Shown: positions 14,431 through 23,265 of the stretch, in pieces
Position numbering within the stretch: position 1 is the stretch's first letter
How the letters are laid out: each line of letters opens with the position of its first letter
NCBI GenBank assembly: GCA_965276635.1
Contig: CBDIBC010000001.1
Coordinates: forward strand, 1 to 64,000
Reading direction: 5' to 3'
DNA from: CBDIBC01 sp965276635
GTDB taxonomy: Bacteria > Actinomycetota > Acidimicrobiia > Acidimicrobiales > Palsa-688
DNA length: 64,000 nucleotides
Translations under genes and position numbers: made by a program
The notes under the pieces: generated by a model
The model's database searches: none
Told to the model about the DNA's origin: nothing
What the model saw: the letters and a program-made list of their open reading frames with translations, nothing else

Positions 14431-15750
14431 TCAGCTGGCTCGGCGGCGAACCCTGAACTTCAGCGGGGTGGGCCCGAAGCCGAAGTGCTCGCGCAGCTTG
14501 CGCTCCAGGTACCGCAGGTACGGCGCGGGCAGGGTCCGGGTGGTGAACAGGGTGAACGTGGGCGGATCGGTCGCCCCTTGGGTGGCGTAGAGGATCCGTC
14601 CGGCCGGCGACCGGTGGGCGGCCTGGGCCTCGGCCAGGACCCGGTTCAGTTCGGCGGTCGGCACCCGGCGGTGATACGCGTCGACCGACGCCCACAGGGC
14701 CGGGTACAGCTTGTGCACGCCCAGGCCGGTGCGGGCGCTGACCTTGAGGAGGGGCGCATAGGTGAGGAAGCTCAGCCGATCCTCCACCTCGTCCACCACG
14801 GCGGCGCGCCGGTCGGCGTCGAGCAGCTCCCATTTGTTCAACATGATCACCACCGGGCTGCCGGCGGCGTCTACCCGCTCGGCCAGCCGCTGGTCCTGCC
14901 GGGTGACGCCGTCGGTGGCATCGATGACGAGCAGGGCGAAATCGGCCCGGTCGATGGCCTGCAAGGCCCGGACGAGCGAGTAGTACTCGGCCCCCTCGGC
15001 CTCCCGCGCCCGGCGGCGCATGCCGGCGGTGTCGATGAAGCGGATGGGTCCCGATTGGGTCGTCACCTCGGTGTCGATGGTGTCGCGAGTGGTGCCCGGC
15101 ATGTCGTGGACGACCGACCGCTCGTCGCCGATCAGCCGGTTGAACAGGGTGGACTTGCCCACGTTCGGGCGGCCCACGATGGCGACCGCGGGCGTGCGGG
15201 GCCCGGCTTCCACCAGCGGCAGCACCTCCGGCTCCGGTTCCGGCTCGGGGAGCTGCGCCACCAGGGCGTCGAGCATGTCCCCGGTGCCGCGCCCGTGCAA
15301 GGCGCTCACCGCCAGTGGATCCCCGAGGCCCATGCCGGCGAAGGCCCAGATGTCGGCGTCGCGGGTCTCGGCGTCCACCTTGTTGGCCACCACGACCGTC
15401 GGCCGGCCCAGCCGGCGCAGAAGGGTGGCCACTCGGGCATCCTCCTCGGTCACGCCGATGGTGGTGTCGAGCACGAACAGCACGACGGCCGCGTCGCGCA
15501 CGGCTCGCTCGGACTGGGCGGACACCTGCTTGTCCAGGCTGCTACCCGCGGCCAGCCAGCCACCGGTGTCGACGATGGTGAACTCCCGCCCGGCCCAATC
15601 GGCGTCGAGCAGCTTGCGGTCGCGGGTGACGCCCGGATGCTCCTCGACGATGGCCTCTCGCCGGCCGACGATGCGGTTGACCAGGGTGCTCTTGCCGACA
15701 TTGGGCCGGCCGACGACGGCCACCAGCGGCCGGCCCGCAGGTCCGGTCAC
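14431..15750 (-). CDS. der: ribosome biogenesis GTPase Der (EngA)
   Basis: An essential double-Era GTPase needed for 50S subunit assembly. Two G domains are complete: GRPNVGKST at about residues 14-22 with DTGG and NKVD, and GRPNVGKST at about 188-196 with DTAG and NKWE. The C-terminal KH-like domain ends in FGFGPTPLKFRVRRR. 439 residues is normal. Its start overlaps the stop of the upstream DUF512 gene by ATGA, so both are translated from one message. Confidence 0.97.
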   Translation of the reverse strand: MTGPAGRPLVAVVGRPNVGKSTLVNRIVGRREAIVEEHPGVTRDRKLLDADWAGREFTIVDTGGWLAAGSSLDKQVSAQSERAVRDAAVVLFVLDTTIGVTEEDARVATLLRRLGRPTVVVANKVDAETRDADIWAFAGMGLGDPLAVSALHGRGTGDMLDALVAQLPEPEPEPEVLPLVEAGPRTPAVAIVGRPNVGKSTLFNRLIGDERSVVHDMPGTTRDTIDTEVTTQSGPIRFIDTAGMRRRAREAEGAEYYSLVRALQAIDRADFALLVIDATDGVTRQDQRLAERVDAAGSPVVIMLNKWELLDADRRAAVVDEVEDRLSFLTYAPLLKVSARTGLGVHKLYPALWASVDAYHRRVPTAELNRVLAEAQAAHRSPAGRILYATQGATDPPTFTLFTTRTLPAPYLRYLERKLREHFGFGPTPLKFRVRRRAS

Positions 15751-17120
15751 GCCGGCGTCGGCACCGGAGCGGCCAGCGCCTGTCGCAGGCTGGCGCCGTC
15801 GGCGGGGACCACCTCGACGGGCAGTGGGAGGTCCGCAGGGGTGGACCCGTCCAGGAAGCGGCCGCCCGAGAGGCAGACGTCGGGCAGGAGGTAACGGCGG
15901 CCGAACGGCTGGTCGGCCAGAGCCCGGGCCACGTCGGGGCCGGTGAGCAGGCCGGCTACCGCGATGTTGCCGCCGAAGAACTGGTTGGCGACCGCCAGGA
16001 TCTCCACGTCAGCGCCGGCCGTACCGGCGACGAGCGGGCGCAGGACCTCGGCGCCGTAGGGCCCGGTGATGATCGTCACCGCCGCGTCGGGGCGGGGCCG
16101 GAGGGTGACCGATCCCGGGGCTCGTGGCGCCCGGTAGCCGACGGCGGGGGCACCGTCGACCGACTGGAAGAAGCCGCTGGCGTGCTCGCCGGCGAACCCC
16201 GTCGAACCGTGGAAGCGGGCCTCGAAGGCGCGAGTCATCCCGACGCCGTTCTCGTGTTGGGCGACGTCGCCGTAGCTGCGCAGGTCGGGGAACGGCCGGC
16301 CGGCGAGGAGGTAGTACTCGTCGGCGGCGAACACCATGGGGTGACCGACTGCCATGCGGAACGTGTCCTGCCAGGACGCCACCGTGTCGACGACCGCCGC
16401 GGCTTCCGCCTGGGTGTGCGGGCGCATGGCCGTCTCCACGTTGAACCGGCTCACGCCGAGGGGCACGCAGGCGACGCTGGCCAGGTCGGCGAAGCGGTCG
16501 AGGACCCCGGCCAGGGTGTCGGTCAGGGTGTCGCCGTCGTTCACCCCCGGGCACACCACCACCTGGCCGTGCACCTCGATGCCGGCGTCGAGCAGCGCCC
16601 GCAGCCAACGCAGGCTGGTGGCACCCCTCGGGTTGCGGAGCATCCGGGTGCGAACCTGCGGATCGGTGGCGTGGATGCTCACCCACAGGGGGGAGAGGCC
16701 CTCGGTCACCACCCGTTCCAGGTCGGCCTCGGTGAAGCGGGTCAGGGTGGTGAAGTTCCCGTAGAGGAACGAGAGCCGGTAGTCGTCGTCGCGGGTGTAG
16801 AGGCTCTTGCGCATCCCCTTGGGGAGCTGATGGATGAAGCAGAACTCGCAGTGGTTGTCGCAGGTCCGCACCCGATCGAACAGGGCGGCGTCCACCTCGA
16901 TGCCCAGCGGCTCCGACCCGTGGCGTGCCAGGCGCGCCGTGCGCTCCAGGCCGCCGCGGCGCAGCTCGATGTCGAGCTCGGCCTGGTCGGCAAGCAGCTG
17001 GTACTGGATGATGTCTCGGGGGAGCTGGCCGTCCATGGCGACGATCTCGTCGCCGGGGAGCAGGCCGGCCCGGGCAGCGGGCGACCCGGGGGTCACCGCC
17101 ACCACGCGGGGCAGTGACAT
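15747..17120 (-). CDS. DUF512-family PDZ/radical SAM protein
   Basis: A 457-residue protein with an N-terminal PDZ-like domain (about 1-60: VVAVTPGSPAARAGLLPGDEIVAMDG), a radical SAM cluster motif C-x3-C-x2-C in CDNHCEFCFIHQ (about 97), and the C-terminal DUF512 domain. This family is conserved next to der in Actinomycetota, as here, where it overlaps der by 4 bp. The substrate of the family is not established. The ATG at 17120 is chosen because the PDZ strand begins there; longer in-frame starts add unrelated sequence that would cross into the divergent ispH promoter. Confidence 0.88.
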   Translation of the reverse strand: MSLPRVVAVTPGSPAARAGLLPGDEIVAMDGQLPRDIIQYQLLADQAELDIELRRGGLERTARLARHGSEPLGIEVDAALFDRVRTCDNHCEFCFIHQLPKGMRKSLYTRDDDYRLSFLYGNFTTLTRFTEADLERVVTEGLSPLWVSIHATDPQVRTRMLRNPRGATSLRWLRALLDAGIEVHGQVVVCPGVNDGDTLTDTLAGVLDRFADLASVACVPLGVSRFNVETAMRPHTQAEAAAVVDTVASWQDTFRMAVGHPMVFAADEYYLLAGRPFPDLRSYGDVAQHENGVGMTRAFEARFHGSTGFAGEHASGFFQSVDGAPAVGYRAPRAPGSVTLRPRPDAAVTIITGPYGAEVLRPLVAGTAGADVEILAVANQFFGGNIAVAGLLTGPDVARALADQPFGRRYLLPDVCLSGGRFLDGSTPADLPLPVEVVPADGASLRQALAAPVPTPA

Positions 17121-17176
17121 GGCCACCCCAGGATAGGCCGGCGGGACTTCGGAGAGGTAGCCGGTATCCTGAGGAG

Positions 17177-18229
17177 GTGAGGGTCGACCGGGTCCTGCTG
17201 GCATCACCACGCGGATTCTGCGCTGGTGTGGAGATGGCGATCAAGGCCCTGGCGTGGATGGTGCGGGTCTTCGAGCCCCCGGTGTACTGCTCCCACGAGA
17301 TCGTCCACAACCGAGTGGTGGTCGAACGCTTCCGCCAGCTGGGGGTGGTGTTCGTCGACGACGTCGCCGACGCCCCGCCCGGCGCGCCGCTCATGCTCTC
17401 CGCCCATGGCACCGCCCCGCAGGTGCTCGACGAGGCGCGCCGTCGCGGCGGGCCGCTGGTGAACGCCGCCTGCCCGCTGGTGCTGAAGGTCCACCACGAG
17501 GTGAAGCGGCGCGCCGCGCAGGGCTACGACATCGTCTACGTCGGCCACGAGGGCCACCAGGAGGCAGTCGGCACCATGGCCGTGGCTCCCGACGCCGTCC
17601 ATCGGGTGGAGCGGGTGGCCGACATCGACGCCCTCCCGGCCATGGACGGCCCGGTCGCCTTCCTGGCGCAGACCACCCTGGCGGTCGACGAGTGGGGCGA
17701 GATGCTCGAGGCGGCCAAGGACCGTTGGCCCGACCTGTGGATGCCGGGTCACTCCGACCTGTGCTTCGCCACCACGAACCGTCAGGCCGCGCTCAAGGCC
17801 ATCGCCGGGCGCTGTGACGCCATGGTGGTGATCGGCTCGGCGAACTCGTCGAACACGACCGCGCTGGAGCGCACTGCGGCGGCGGCGGGATGCGCGCGGG
17901 TGCTGCGCATCAACGGTCCCGAGGAGCTGCCCGGCGACCTGGCCGGCACGGTCGGTGTCATCGCCGGCGCATCGGCGCCGGAGTCGCTCGTGCAGGCCGT
18001 GGTCGGTCGCCTCGACCCGCTGGAGGGGATCGAAGAGGTCCGGGCCGTGGCCGAGGACGAGTACTTCCCCCTGCCCCGCGAGCTCCGGGACCTGCTGCGT
18101 ACCGTCTCCCGGGCGGCGGCGGTCGCCGGCCTGGCGCCCGTGCCCGCCGCCGGGACCGATCGGGCCGGGAGCGTGGACGACCGCCACATCCCCGCCACCG
18201 AAGCCCTCTCGCAGCTGGCGACCAGCTAG
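17177..18229 (+). CDS. ispH: 4-hydroxy-3-methylbut-2-enyl diphosphate reductase
   Basis: The last step of the MEP pathway: reduces HMBPP to IPP and DMAPP with a [4Fe-4S] cluster. The 350-residue product has the three cluster cysteines (PRGFCAG, NAACPLV, SDLCFATTNRQ), the catalytic Glu region VGHEGHQEAVGTM, the LSAHGT histidine segment, and IGSANSSNT. The GTG at 17177 is the start closest to the conserved N-terminus, although the GAGG in front is very close, so a slightly earlier initiation is possible. It is divergent from DUF512-der and convergent with plsC. Confidence 0.95.
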   Translation: MRVDRVLLASPRGFCAGVEMAIKALAWMVRVFEPPVYCSHEIVHNRVVVERFRQLGVVFVDDVADAPPGAPLMLSAHGTAPQVLDEARRRGGPLVNAACPLVLKVHHEVKRRAAQGYDIVYVGHEGHQEAVGTMAVAPDAVHRVERVADIDALPAMDGPVAFLAQTTLAVDEWGEMLEAAKDRWPDLWMPGHSDLCFATTNRQAALKAIAGRCDAMVVIGSANSSNTTALERTAAAAGCARVLRINGPEELPGDLAGTVGVIAGASAPESLVQAVVGRLDPLEGIEEVRAVAEDEYFPLPRELRDLLRTVSRAAAVAGLAPVPAAGTDRAGSVDDRHIPATEALSQLATS

Positions 18230-18237
18230 CGCTCGGC

Positions 18238-18254
18238 GAGCCGACAACCGGCTC
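18238..18254. terminator. short hairpin between convergent ispH and plsC
   Basis: GAGCCG and CGGCTC arms around ACAAC, between the ends of two convergent genes and touching the plsC stop codon. No T-run follows. A weak candidate for a shared terminator. Confidence 0.35.
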
Positions 18255-18903
18255 AGCGACCGGCCGCTCGCCGGGCCTGGTCGAAGAGGACCTGCAGCTC
18301 GGCGTGCAGGCGCGCCGAGGTCTCGGCGATCTCCCGGCGCGAGACCCGCCCTGATGCCGATGTGGCCGGCGGCGGGATGGGGGCGCCCACCACCATGCAG
18401 ATCTTGACCGCCTTCACGCCCCGGCTGCCCTTGGGCATGGCCCACTCGCTGCCGCCGATGCCGACCGGCAGGATGGGCACCCCAGCCCGGGCGGCCACGA
18501 ACACCGCCCCCTCGAACAGTGGCTGGACCACCGGCCCGGCCTGGCGGGTGCCCTCGGGGAACAGGACAACGGGCTCGCCGGCCCGCAGGGCGTCCTCGCA
18601 GGTCCGCAACGCCTCCCGGTCAGGCATCCCTCGGTGCACGGCAAAGGCACCGAGCGATGAGAACACCCTCCCCACTGCCGGGTACCGCCACAGGCTGTCC
18701 TTGCCCATGAACCGCAGCCGGCGCCGGGTCAGGCAACCACAGAGCAGGGTGTCGACGTTCGAGCGGTGGACGGGGGCGACCACGAACGCACCGGACGAGG
18801 GCACCTGCTCGTTGCCCACGATCCGCACCCGCCACAGCAGTCGGCAGACGACCTCCACCACCCCCCGAGCGAACCCGTACCACATCAGCCCGATCCGGCT
18901 CAC
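18253..18903 (-). CDS. plsC: 1-acyl-sn-glycerol-3-phosphate acyltransferase family
   Basis: A 216-residue acyltransferase of phospholipid synthesis. The HX4D motif is HRSNVD (about residue 46) and the second block is LFPEGTRQAG (about 112-121). The N-terminal hydrophobic stretch (MWYGFARGVVEVVCRLLW) can associate with the membrane. The GTG start overlaps the cmk stop as GTGA; the ATG six codons later is an alternative. It is the last gene of the scpA-to-plsC chain. The plsC name indicates family; acceptor specificity is not shown. Confidence 0.85.
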   Translation of the reverse strand: MSRIGLMWYGFARGVVEVVCRLLWRVRIVGNEQVPSSGAFVVAPVHRSNVDTLLCGCLTRRRLRFMGKDSLWRYPAVGRVFSSLGAFAVHRGMPDREALRTCEDALRAGEPVVLFPEGTRQAGPVVQPLFEGAVFVAARAGVPILPVGIGGSEWAMPKGSRGVKAVKICMVVGAPIPPPATSASGRVSRREIAETSARLHAELQVLFDQARRAAGR

Positions 18904-19532
18904 CGATCGATCAGGGCGAGCACGGCGTCGACCACCTCGTCGATGGACCGCCCCGTCGTGTCCAGGGCCACGGCGTCCTCCGCCGCGCTGAGCGGGGAGG
19001 CGACGCGGGTGGAGTCGACGTGGTCGCGCCGGGCGATGTCGGCGGCCACCTGGTCGTAGTGCATGTCGAGCATCTCTCGGCTGCGCCGACTGGCTCGCTC
19101 GGAGTCCTCCGCGGTGAGGTAGACCTTCACCGCCGCGTCGGGGAACACGACCGTACCGATGTCGCGACCCTCGACGACGCCGCCGTCGTGGCTGGCCGCC
19201 CACTCCCGTTGCCGGGCTACCAGCTCCCGGCGCACCGCCGGGTTGGCCGCCACCGCGCTCACCGCCCGGGTGACCTCGGGGCTGCGGATCTCGATGGTCG
19301 CGTCCACGCCCTCGACGAGGACCTGCTCCCCCACCTCCAGGGTGATGCCCCGGGCCAGGCGCGCCACCGGATCGACGTCCTCGGGATCGACGCCGACGCG
19401 CATGGCGGCGAACGCCACCGCCCGGTACATCGCACCCGTGTCGAGGTAGTCCAGGCCCAGGCGGGTCGCCACGGCCCGAGCGACGGTCGACTTGCCCGAC
19501 CCGGCCGGGCCGTCGATGGCTATGACACGCAC
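18900..19532 (-). CDS. cmk: cytidylate kinase
   Basis: Phosphorylates CMP and dCMP with ATP. The 210-residue product has the P-loop GPAGSGKST at residues 7-15, DYLDTGAMYRA, the NMP-binding region with GRDIGTVVFPDA, and the lid RSREMLDMHYD. The GTG start at 19532 lies within the end of aroA (13-bp overlap), and the stop overlaps plsC. Cmk is commonly linked to aroA and der in bacteria. Confidence 0.95.
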   Translation of the reverse strand: MRVIAIDGPAGSGKSTVARAVATRLGLDYLDTGAMYRAVAFAAMRVGVDPEDVDPVARLARGITLEVGEQVLVEGVDATIEIRSPEVTRAVSAVAANPAVRRELVARQREWAASHDGGVVEGRDIGTVVFPDAAVKVYLTAEDSERASRRSREMLDMHYDQVAADIARRDHVDSTRVASPLSAAEDAVALDTTGRSIDEVVDAVLALIDR

Positions 19533-20806
19533 CGGCGGAGGTCCTCCTTGAACGTCGGGTAGCTGGTGGCCACTGCTTCCCATCCCGAGACCAGCACCGG
19601 GCTGCGGGCCGACAGGCCGGCGATGGCCATGGCCATGGCGATGCGGTGGTCGCCGTGGGACTCCACGTTGCCCCCCTCGATCGGCCCGCCGCCGCGGCCC
19701 TCGATGTCCAGGCCGTCGGGCCGGGGTTCGACGGCCGCGCCCAACGCCCGCAGCTCCGAGGTGATGGTGGCGATGCGATTCGTCTCCTTCACCACCAGCT
19801 CGGCGGCATCGCGAAAGACGGTGGTCCCCTCGGCCGCCGCCGCCGCTATGGCCAGGACGGGGATCTCGTCGATGAGCGACGGCACCTCCGGGCCGGCCAC
19901 CTCGGTGGCCCGCAGCGGCCCGAACCGGGCCCGGATGTCGGCGGTGTGGGCGAGGGCGTCGTCCCGTTCGATCACCAGGTCGGCACCCATCCGCATCAAG
20001 ACATCGACGAAGCCGGTGCGTCCGGCGCCCAGGTAGACGTGCTCCACGACCAGGTCGCTGCCCGGGGTCACACATGCCCCGACCAGCCAGAACGCCGCCT
20101 GAGAGGGGTCGCCGGGTATGGCCAGGCGAAACGGCGTGAGCCGTGAGGGCCGGACCCGGACGCCGTCGCCGAGCCGCTCCACGTCCGCCCCGGCCAACGC
20201 CATCAGCTCCTCGGTGTGGCGGCGCAGCGGCATCTCCTCCCGGACCGTCGTGGCCCCCGATGCGGTCAGGCCGGCCAGGAGCATGGCACCCTTCACCTGG
20301 GCGCTCGGCACCGGCAGGCGGTAGTCGATGCCCTGCAGGTCGCCGCCCCGCACGACCAGCGGCGGGTAGGCGCCGTCCTGGCGCCCGTCGATGTGGGCAC
20401 CCATGGCCCGCAGCGGCGCGGTGATGCGATGCATGGGCCGCCCCGCCACCGAGTCGTCGCCGGCCAGCACCGCCAGCCCGGGGAGTCCGCTCGCCCACCC
20501 GCTCAGCAGCCGGATGCCGGTGCCGGAGTTCCCGACGTCGATGACCGAGTGCGGCTCGTGCAGGCGAGACGGGCCGCCGTCGACGAGGACCTGGTCCTCG
20601 CTGATCCGTTCGACCTCGGCGCCGAAGGCCCGCATGGCCCGAGCGGTGTGCACGACGTCTTCGCCGTGGGACAGGCCCAGCAGCTCGGAGCGACCCTCGG
20701 CTCGGGCGGCCAGCAGCAGCGCCCGGTGCGAGACCGACTTGTCGCCCGGTACCCGCAGCCGGCCGTGCAAACCGTGGGCGCACGGCTCGACCGTGTAGGC
20801 GGTCAC
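19520..20806 (-). CDS. aroA: 3-phosphoshikimate 1-carboxyvinyltransferase (EPSP synthase)
   Basis: The sixth step of the shikimate pathway, joining PEP to shikimate-3-phosphate. The 428-residue protein has PGDKSVSHRALLLAA at the N-terminus, VGNSGTGIRLLSG (about 90-102) for PEP binding, the RPMHRITAPLRAMGA segment, and the C-terminal SHGDHRIAMAMAIAGL. The start GTG overlaps the tyrA stop (GTGA), so the two aromatic amino-acid genes are translationally coupled. Confidence 0.96.
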   Translation of the reverse strand: MTAYTVEPCAHGLHGRLRVPGDKSVSHRALLLAARAEGRSELLGLSHGEDVVHTARAMRAFGAEVERISEDQVLVDGGPSRLHEPHSVIDVGNSGTGIRLLSGWASGLPGLAVLAGDDSVAGRPMHRITAPLRAMGAHIDGRQDGAYPPLVVRGGDLQGIDYRLPVPSAQVKGAMLLAGLTASGATTVREEMPLRRHTEELMALAGADVERLGDGVRVRPSRLTPFRLAIPGDPSQAAFWLVGACVTPGSDLVVEHVYLGAGRTGFVDVLMRMGADLVIERDDALAHTADIRARFGPLRATEVAGPEVPSLIDEIPVLAIAAAAAEGTTVFRDAAELVVKETNRIATITSELRALGAAVEPRPDGLDIEGRGGGPIEGGNVESHGDHRIAMAMAIAGLSARSPVLVSGWEAVATSYPTFKEDLRRCVS

Positions 20807-21891
20807 GAGCCGAGGGCCCGGAACGAGGTGCGGTACCCGCGAGCCGCCAGCGCATCGCGCACCGCGTCGGTGGCGGCCGCGTCGACGACCATGACCACCA
20901 CGCCGCGATCACCCTCGGCCGAGTGGGCGATCTCGAAGTCGTAGATGTTCACCGCCATGCTCCCGAGCAGGGTCGTCACCTCGGCCAGGACGCCCGGGCG
21001 GTCCGGCACGGCGACCCGGGCCTCGACCGTCTGCTCGCCGCGGGGCACCCCGGCCGGGAGGTTCACGCGCGCCTCGCGGGCCCGCTCGAGCAGCTTGAGC
21101 AGGCCCTGGCGATCGGTCTCGGCCACGATGCGGCGCACCTCACCCAACGCCGAGGTCAGGTCGTCGAGCACGCCGAGGATCACGTCCCGGTTCTCCACGC
21201 AGACGTCGGGCCAGATGCCGGGATGGCCGGCGGCGATCCTGGTCATGTCCCGGAACCCGCCGGCGGCCAGGCGCAAGAGGGTCCGCTCGTCGACCGCGGC
21301 GTCGGCGGCCAGGTTCATGAGCGTGGCCGCAGTCAGGTGAGGCACGTGGGAGATGAGCGCCACCACGTCGTCGTGCTGGCGGGGGGTGAGGGCGACGACG
21401 TTGGCGCCCAGGCCGGCGACCACCGACTGCACGGTGGTGTAGGCGCCGGCCTCGGTCGACGCCGTCGGACAGAGCACCCAGGTGGCCCCCTCGAAGAGGT
21501 CGGGGTCGGCACCTTCGGCACCCTCCTGCTCCGAGCCGGCCATGGGATGGCCACCCACGAATCGTGGGTGGGCGACCTGCTCGGCGATCGGCGCCTTGAC
21601 CCCGGCCACGTCGGTGACGGCTCCTGGCCCGGTCAGGGCCCGGTGCGCCTCGGTCGCCACGCTGCCGGCCGGGGTGGCGATGAACGTGACCGCCGGGTCG
21701 GGGTCCTGGCCCACCGCGTCGACGGCGCCGAGGCGACGGGCCGCGTCGATGTGGCGAGGGTCTCGGTCCCGACCGGTCACCCACCAGCCCCGATTGCGCA
21801 ACGCCAGGCCGATCGACGTCCCGATCAGCCCGGTGCCCACCACCTGGGCGCGCCTCGCCGGATCCGATCCGTCCGTCGCGGCGTCAGGCAC
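20803..21891 (-). CDS. tyrA: prephenate dehydrogenase with C-terminal ACT domain
   Basis: Oxidative decarboxylation of prephenate to 4-hydroxyphenylpyruvate in tyrosine synthesis. The 362-residue protein has an N-terminal Rossmann fold (VVGTGLIGTSIGLAL), the conserved HPMAGSEQEG with the catalytic-region His, a helical dimerisation domain (SHVPHLTAATLMNLA) and an ACT domain at about 285-360 (VAVPDRPGVLAEVTTLLGS), likely for feedback control by tyrosine. The GTG at 21891 is chosen because it is the first start after the rluB stop, 11 nt away. Confidence 0.94.
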   Translation of the reverse strand: MPDAATDGSDPARRAQVVGTGLIGTSIGLALRNRGWWVTGRDRDPRHIDAARRLGAVDAVGQDPDPAVTFIATPAGSVATEAHRALTGPGAVTDVAGVKAPIAEQVAHPRFVGGHPMAGSEQEGAEGADPDLFEGATWVLCPTASTEAGAYTTVQSVVAGLGANVVALTPRQHDDVVALISHVPHLTAATLMNLAADAAVDERTLLRLAAGGFRDMTRIAAGHPGIWPDVCVENRDVILGVLDDLTSALGEVRRIVAETDRQGLLKLLERAREARVNLPAGVPRGEQTVEARVAVPDRPGVLAEVTTLLGSMAVNIYDFEIAHSAEGDRGVVVMVVDAAATDAVRDALAARGYRTSFRALGS

Positions 21892-21902
21892 GGCACGCGA
21901 GC

Positions 21903-22613
21903 CTACCGGGATCCCCGGCGGCGTGGCCCCGGGTCGGCAGCGGCCCGTTCCAGCCCGCGCACCTCGGTGTCGGTCAGAGGCCGCCACACCCCCGGCGCCA
22001 GGCTGCGGTCGCTGAGCGGCCCGATCCGGGTGCGGACCAGGCGGACCACGGGATGGCCGACGGCCTGGCACATCCGCCGGACCTGGCGGTTGCGACCTTC
22101 GTGAATGGTGATGCGCAGGGCGCCGGGGGCGACCACGGCGACGGCGGCCGGCGCGGTGCGGCCGTCGTCGAGGTCCACGCCCTCCCGCAGGCGGCGCACG
22201 GTCGCCGGGCGCGGCGCTCCCTCCACGGCGGCCAGGTACTCCTTCTCCACGCCGAAGCTGGGATGGGTGAGACGGTGGGTGAGGTCGCCATCGTTCGTCA
22301 GCAGCAGGAGCCCCTCGGTGTCGATGTCCAGGCGCCCCACGGGGTGCACCCGCGGCTCGGCGGGGACGAGGCCGACCACCGTGGGCCGGCCCTCGGGGTC
22401 GTCGGCGGTGGTGACCACGCCGGTCGGCTTGTTGAGCAGGTAGTGGACCAGACCGGGCCGGACCGACACCGGCACGCCGTCCACCACGATGTGGTCGGCG
22501 TCGGCGTCCACCCGGCGGCCGAGGACGGCGACCTCGCCGTTCACCAGCACGGCCCCGTCGGCGATGAGGTCCTCGCACACCCGGCGGCTCCCGATGCCGA
22601 CACGGGCCAGCAC
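21903..22613 (-). CDS. rluB: rRNA pseudouridine synthase, RsuA/RluB type
   Basis: Isomerises a uridine in rRNA. Catalytic block GRLDIDTEGLLLLTNDG (about 93-109) holds the essential Asp, followed by KEYLAAVEG and the EGRNRQVRRM motif. An S4 domain opens the protein (VGIGSRRVCEDLIADGAVLVNG). The only ATG/GTG/TTG start available in frame is the GTG at 22613, yet the usual S4 opening residues E-R-L-Q-K are encoded just upstream without a start codon. Either translation begins slightly late or an unusual start is used. It lies between scpB and tyrA, a standard actinobacterial order. Confidence 0.9.
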   Translation of the reverse strand: MLARVGIGSRRVCEDLIADGAVLVNGEVAVLGRRVDADADHIVVDGVPVSVRPGLVHYLLNKPTGVVTTADDPEGRPTVVGLVPAEPRVHPVGRLDIDTEGLLLLTNDGDLTHRLTHPSFGVEKEYLAAVEGAPRPATVRRLREGVDLDDGRTAPAAVAVVAPGALRITIHEGRNRQVRRMCQAVGHPVVRLVRTRIGPLSDRSLAPGVWRPLTDTEVRGLERAAADPGPRRRGSR

Positions 22614-22641
22614 CTTCTGGAGGCGTTCGCCGTCGGCGTTC

Positions 22642-23265
22642 TCAGCGGGCGTCGTCGCCTCCGGGCTGGTCGGCCCGGGGCGCGCCCCCGCTCTGGTCGG
22701 GCGGCGGGGTCACCCGGAGGCTGTGCTCCAGCGCCTCCATGATCTCCGGTCCGGGCACGAAGTCGCCGAGCGGCGGCAGCTCGCCGATACGGTCCAGGCC
22801 GAGGCGCTCGAGGAGGAGATCGGTCGTGCCGTAGAGCACGGCCTGGCCGGGGCCCGGGTCGCGGCCAACCTCGTCGACGTAGCCTCGCTGCTGCAAGGTG
22901 CGCAGCACCCCGTCGGCGTTCACGCCCCGGATCGCCGCGATCTGGGCGCGCGACACGGGCTGCTTGTAGGCCACGATAGCCAGGGTCTCCAGGGCGGCGG
23001 CGGACAGCCGCACCGACTGCCCCTCCAGCACGAACCGCTCCACGTAGGCGGCCAGGTCGGGATGGCTCTGGAACCGGTAGCCGCCCGCCACCCGGGCCAC
23101 CACGAAGCCGCGATCGCTGGCCTCGTAGGACGCCGCCAGCTGGTCGCACAGCTCCTCGATCCGCTGCGGTGACACCTCCAGGAGCTCGGCCAAAAGGTGC
23201 GGTTCGACAGGGCGGTCGGCGACCATGAGGACCGCTTCGATGGCTCGCTCCTCGTCGGTGGCCAT
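22642..23265 (-). CDS. scpB: segregation and condensation protein B
   Basis: A kleisin-associated subunit of the SMC condensin complex. The 207-residue protein consists of two winged-helix domains (ERAIEAVLMVADRPVEPHLLAELL; LSAAALETLAIVAYKQPVSRAQIAAIRG) and a low-complexity C-terminal tail rich in Pro, Gly and Asp. The ATG overlaps the scpA stop by one base (TGATG). Confidence 0.95.
   Translation of the reverse strand: MATDEERAIEAVLMVADRPVEPHLLAELLEVSPQRIEELCDQLAASYEASDRGFVVARVAGGYRFQSHPDLAAYVERFVLEGQSVRLSAAALETLAIVAYKQPVSRAQIAAIRGVNADGVLRTLQQRGYVDEVGRDPGPGQAVLYGTTDLLLERLGLDRIGELPPLGDFVPGPEIMEALEHSLRVTPPPDQSGGAPRADQPGGDDAR

Noticed and set aside
13105..15894. A 929-codon plus-strand reading frame covering the 15-bp repeat array and running antisense to the SpoIIE and der genes.
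   Set aside because: It is a composition artefact of GC-rich codons on the opposite strand; the minus-strand genes have clear conserved motifs.
20803..22578. A single giant reading frame combining rluB and tyrA.
   Set aside because: The two functions are encoded in different frames; the upstream part of the long frame is a shadow of rluB.
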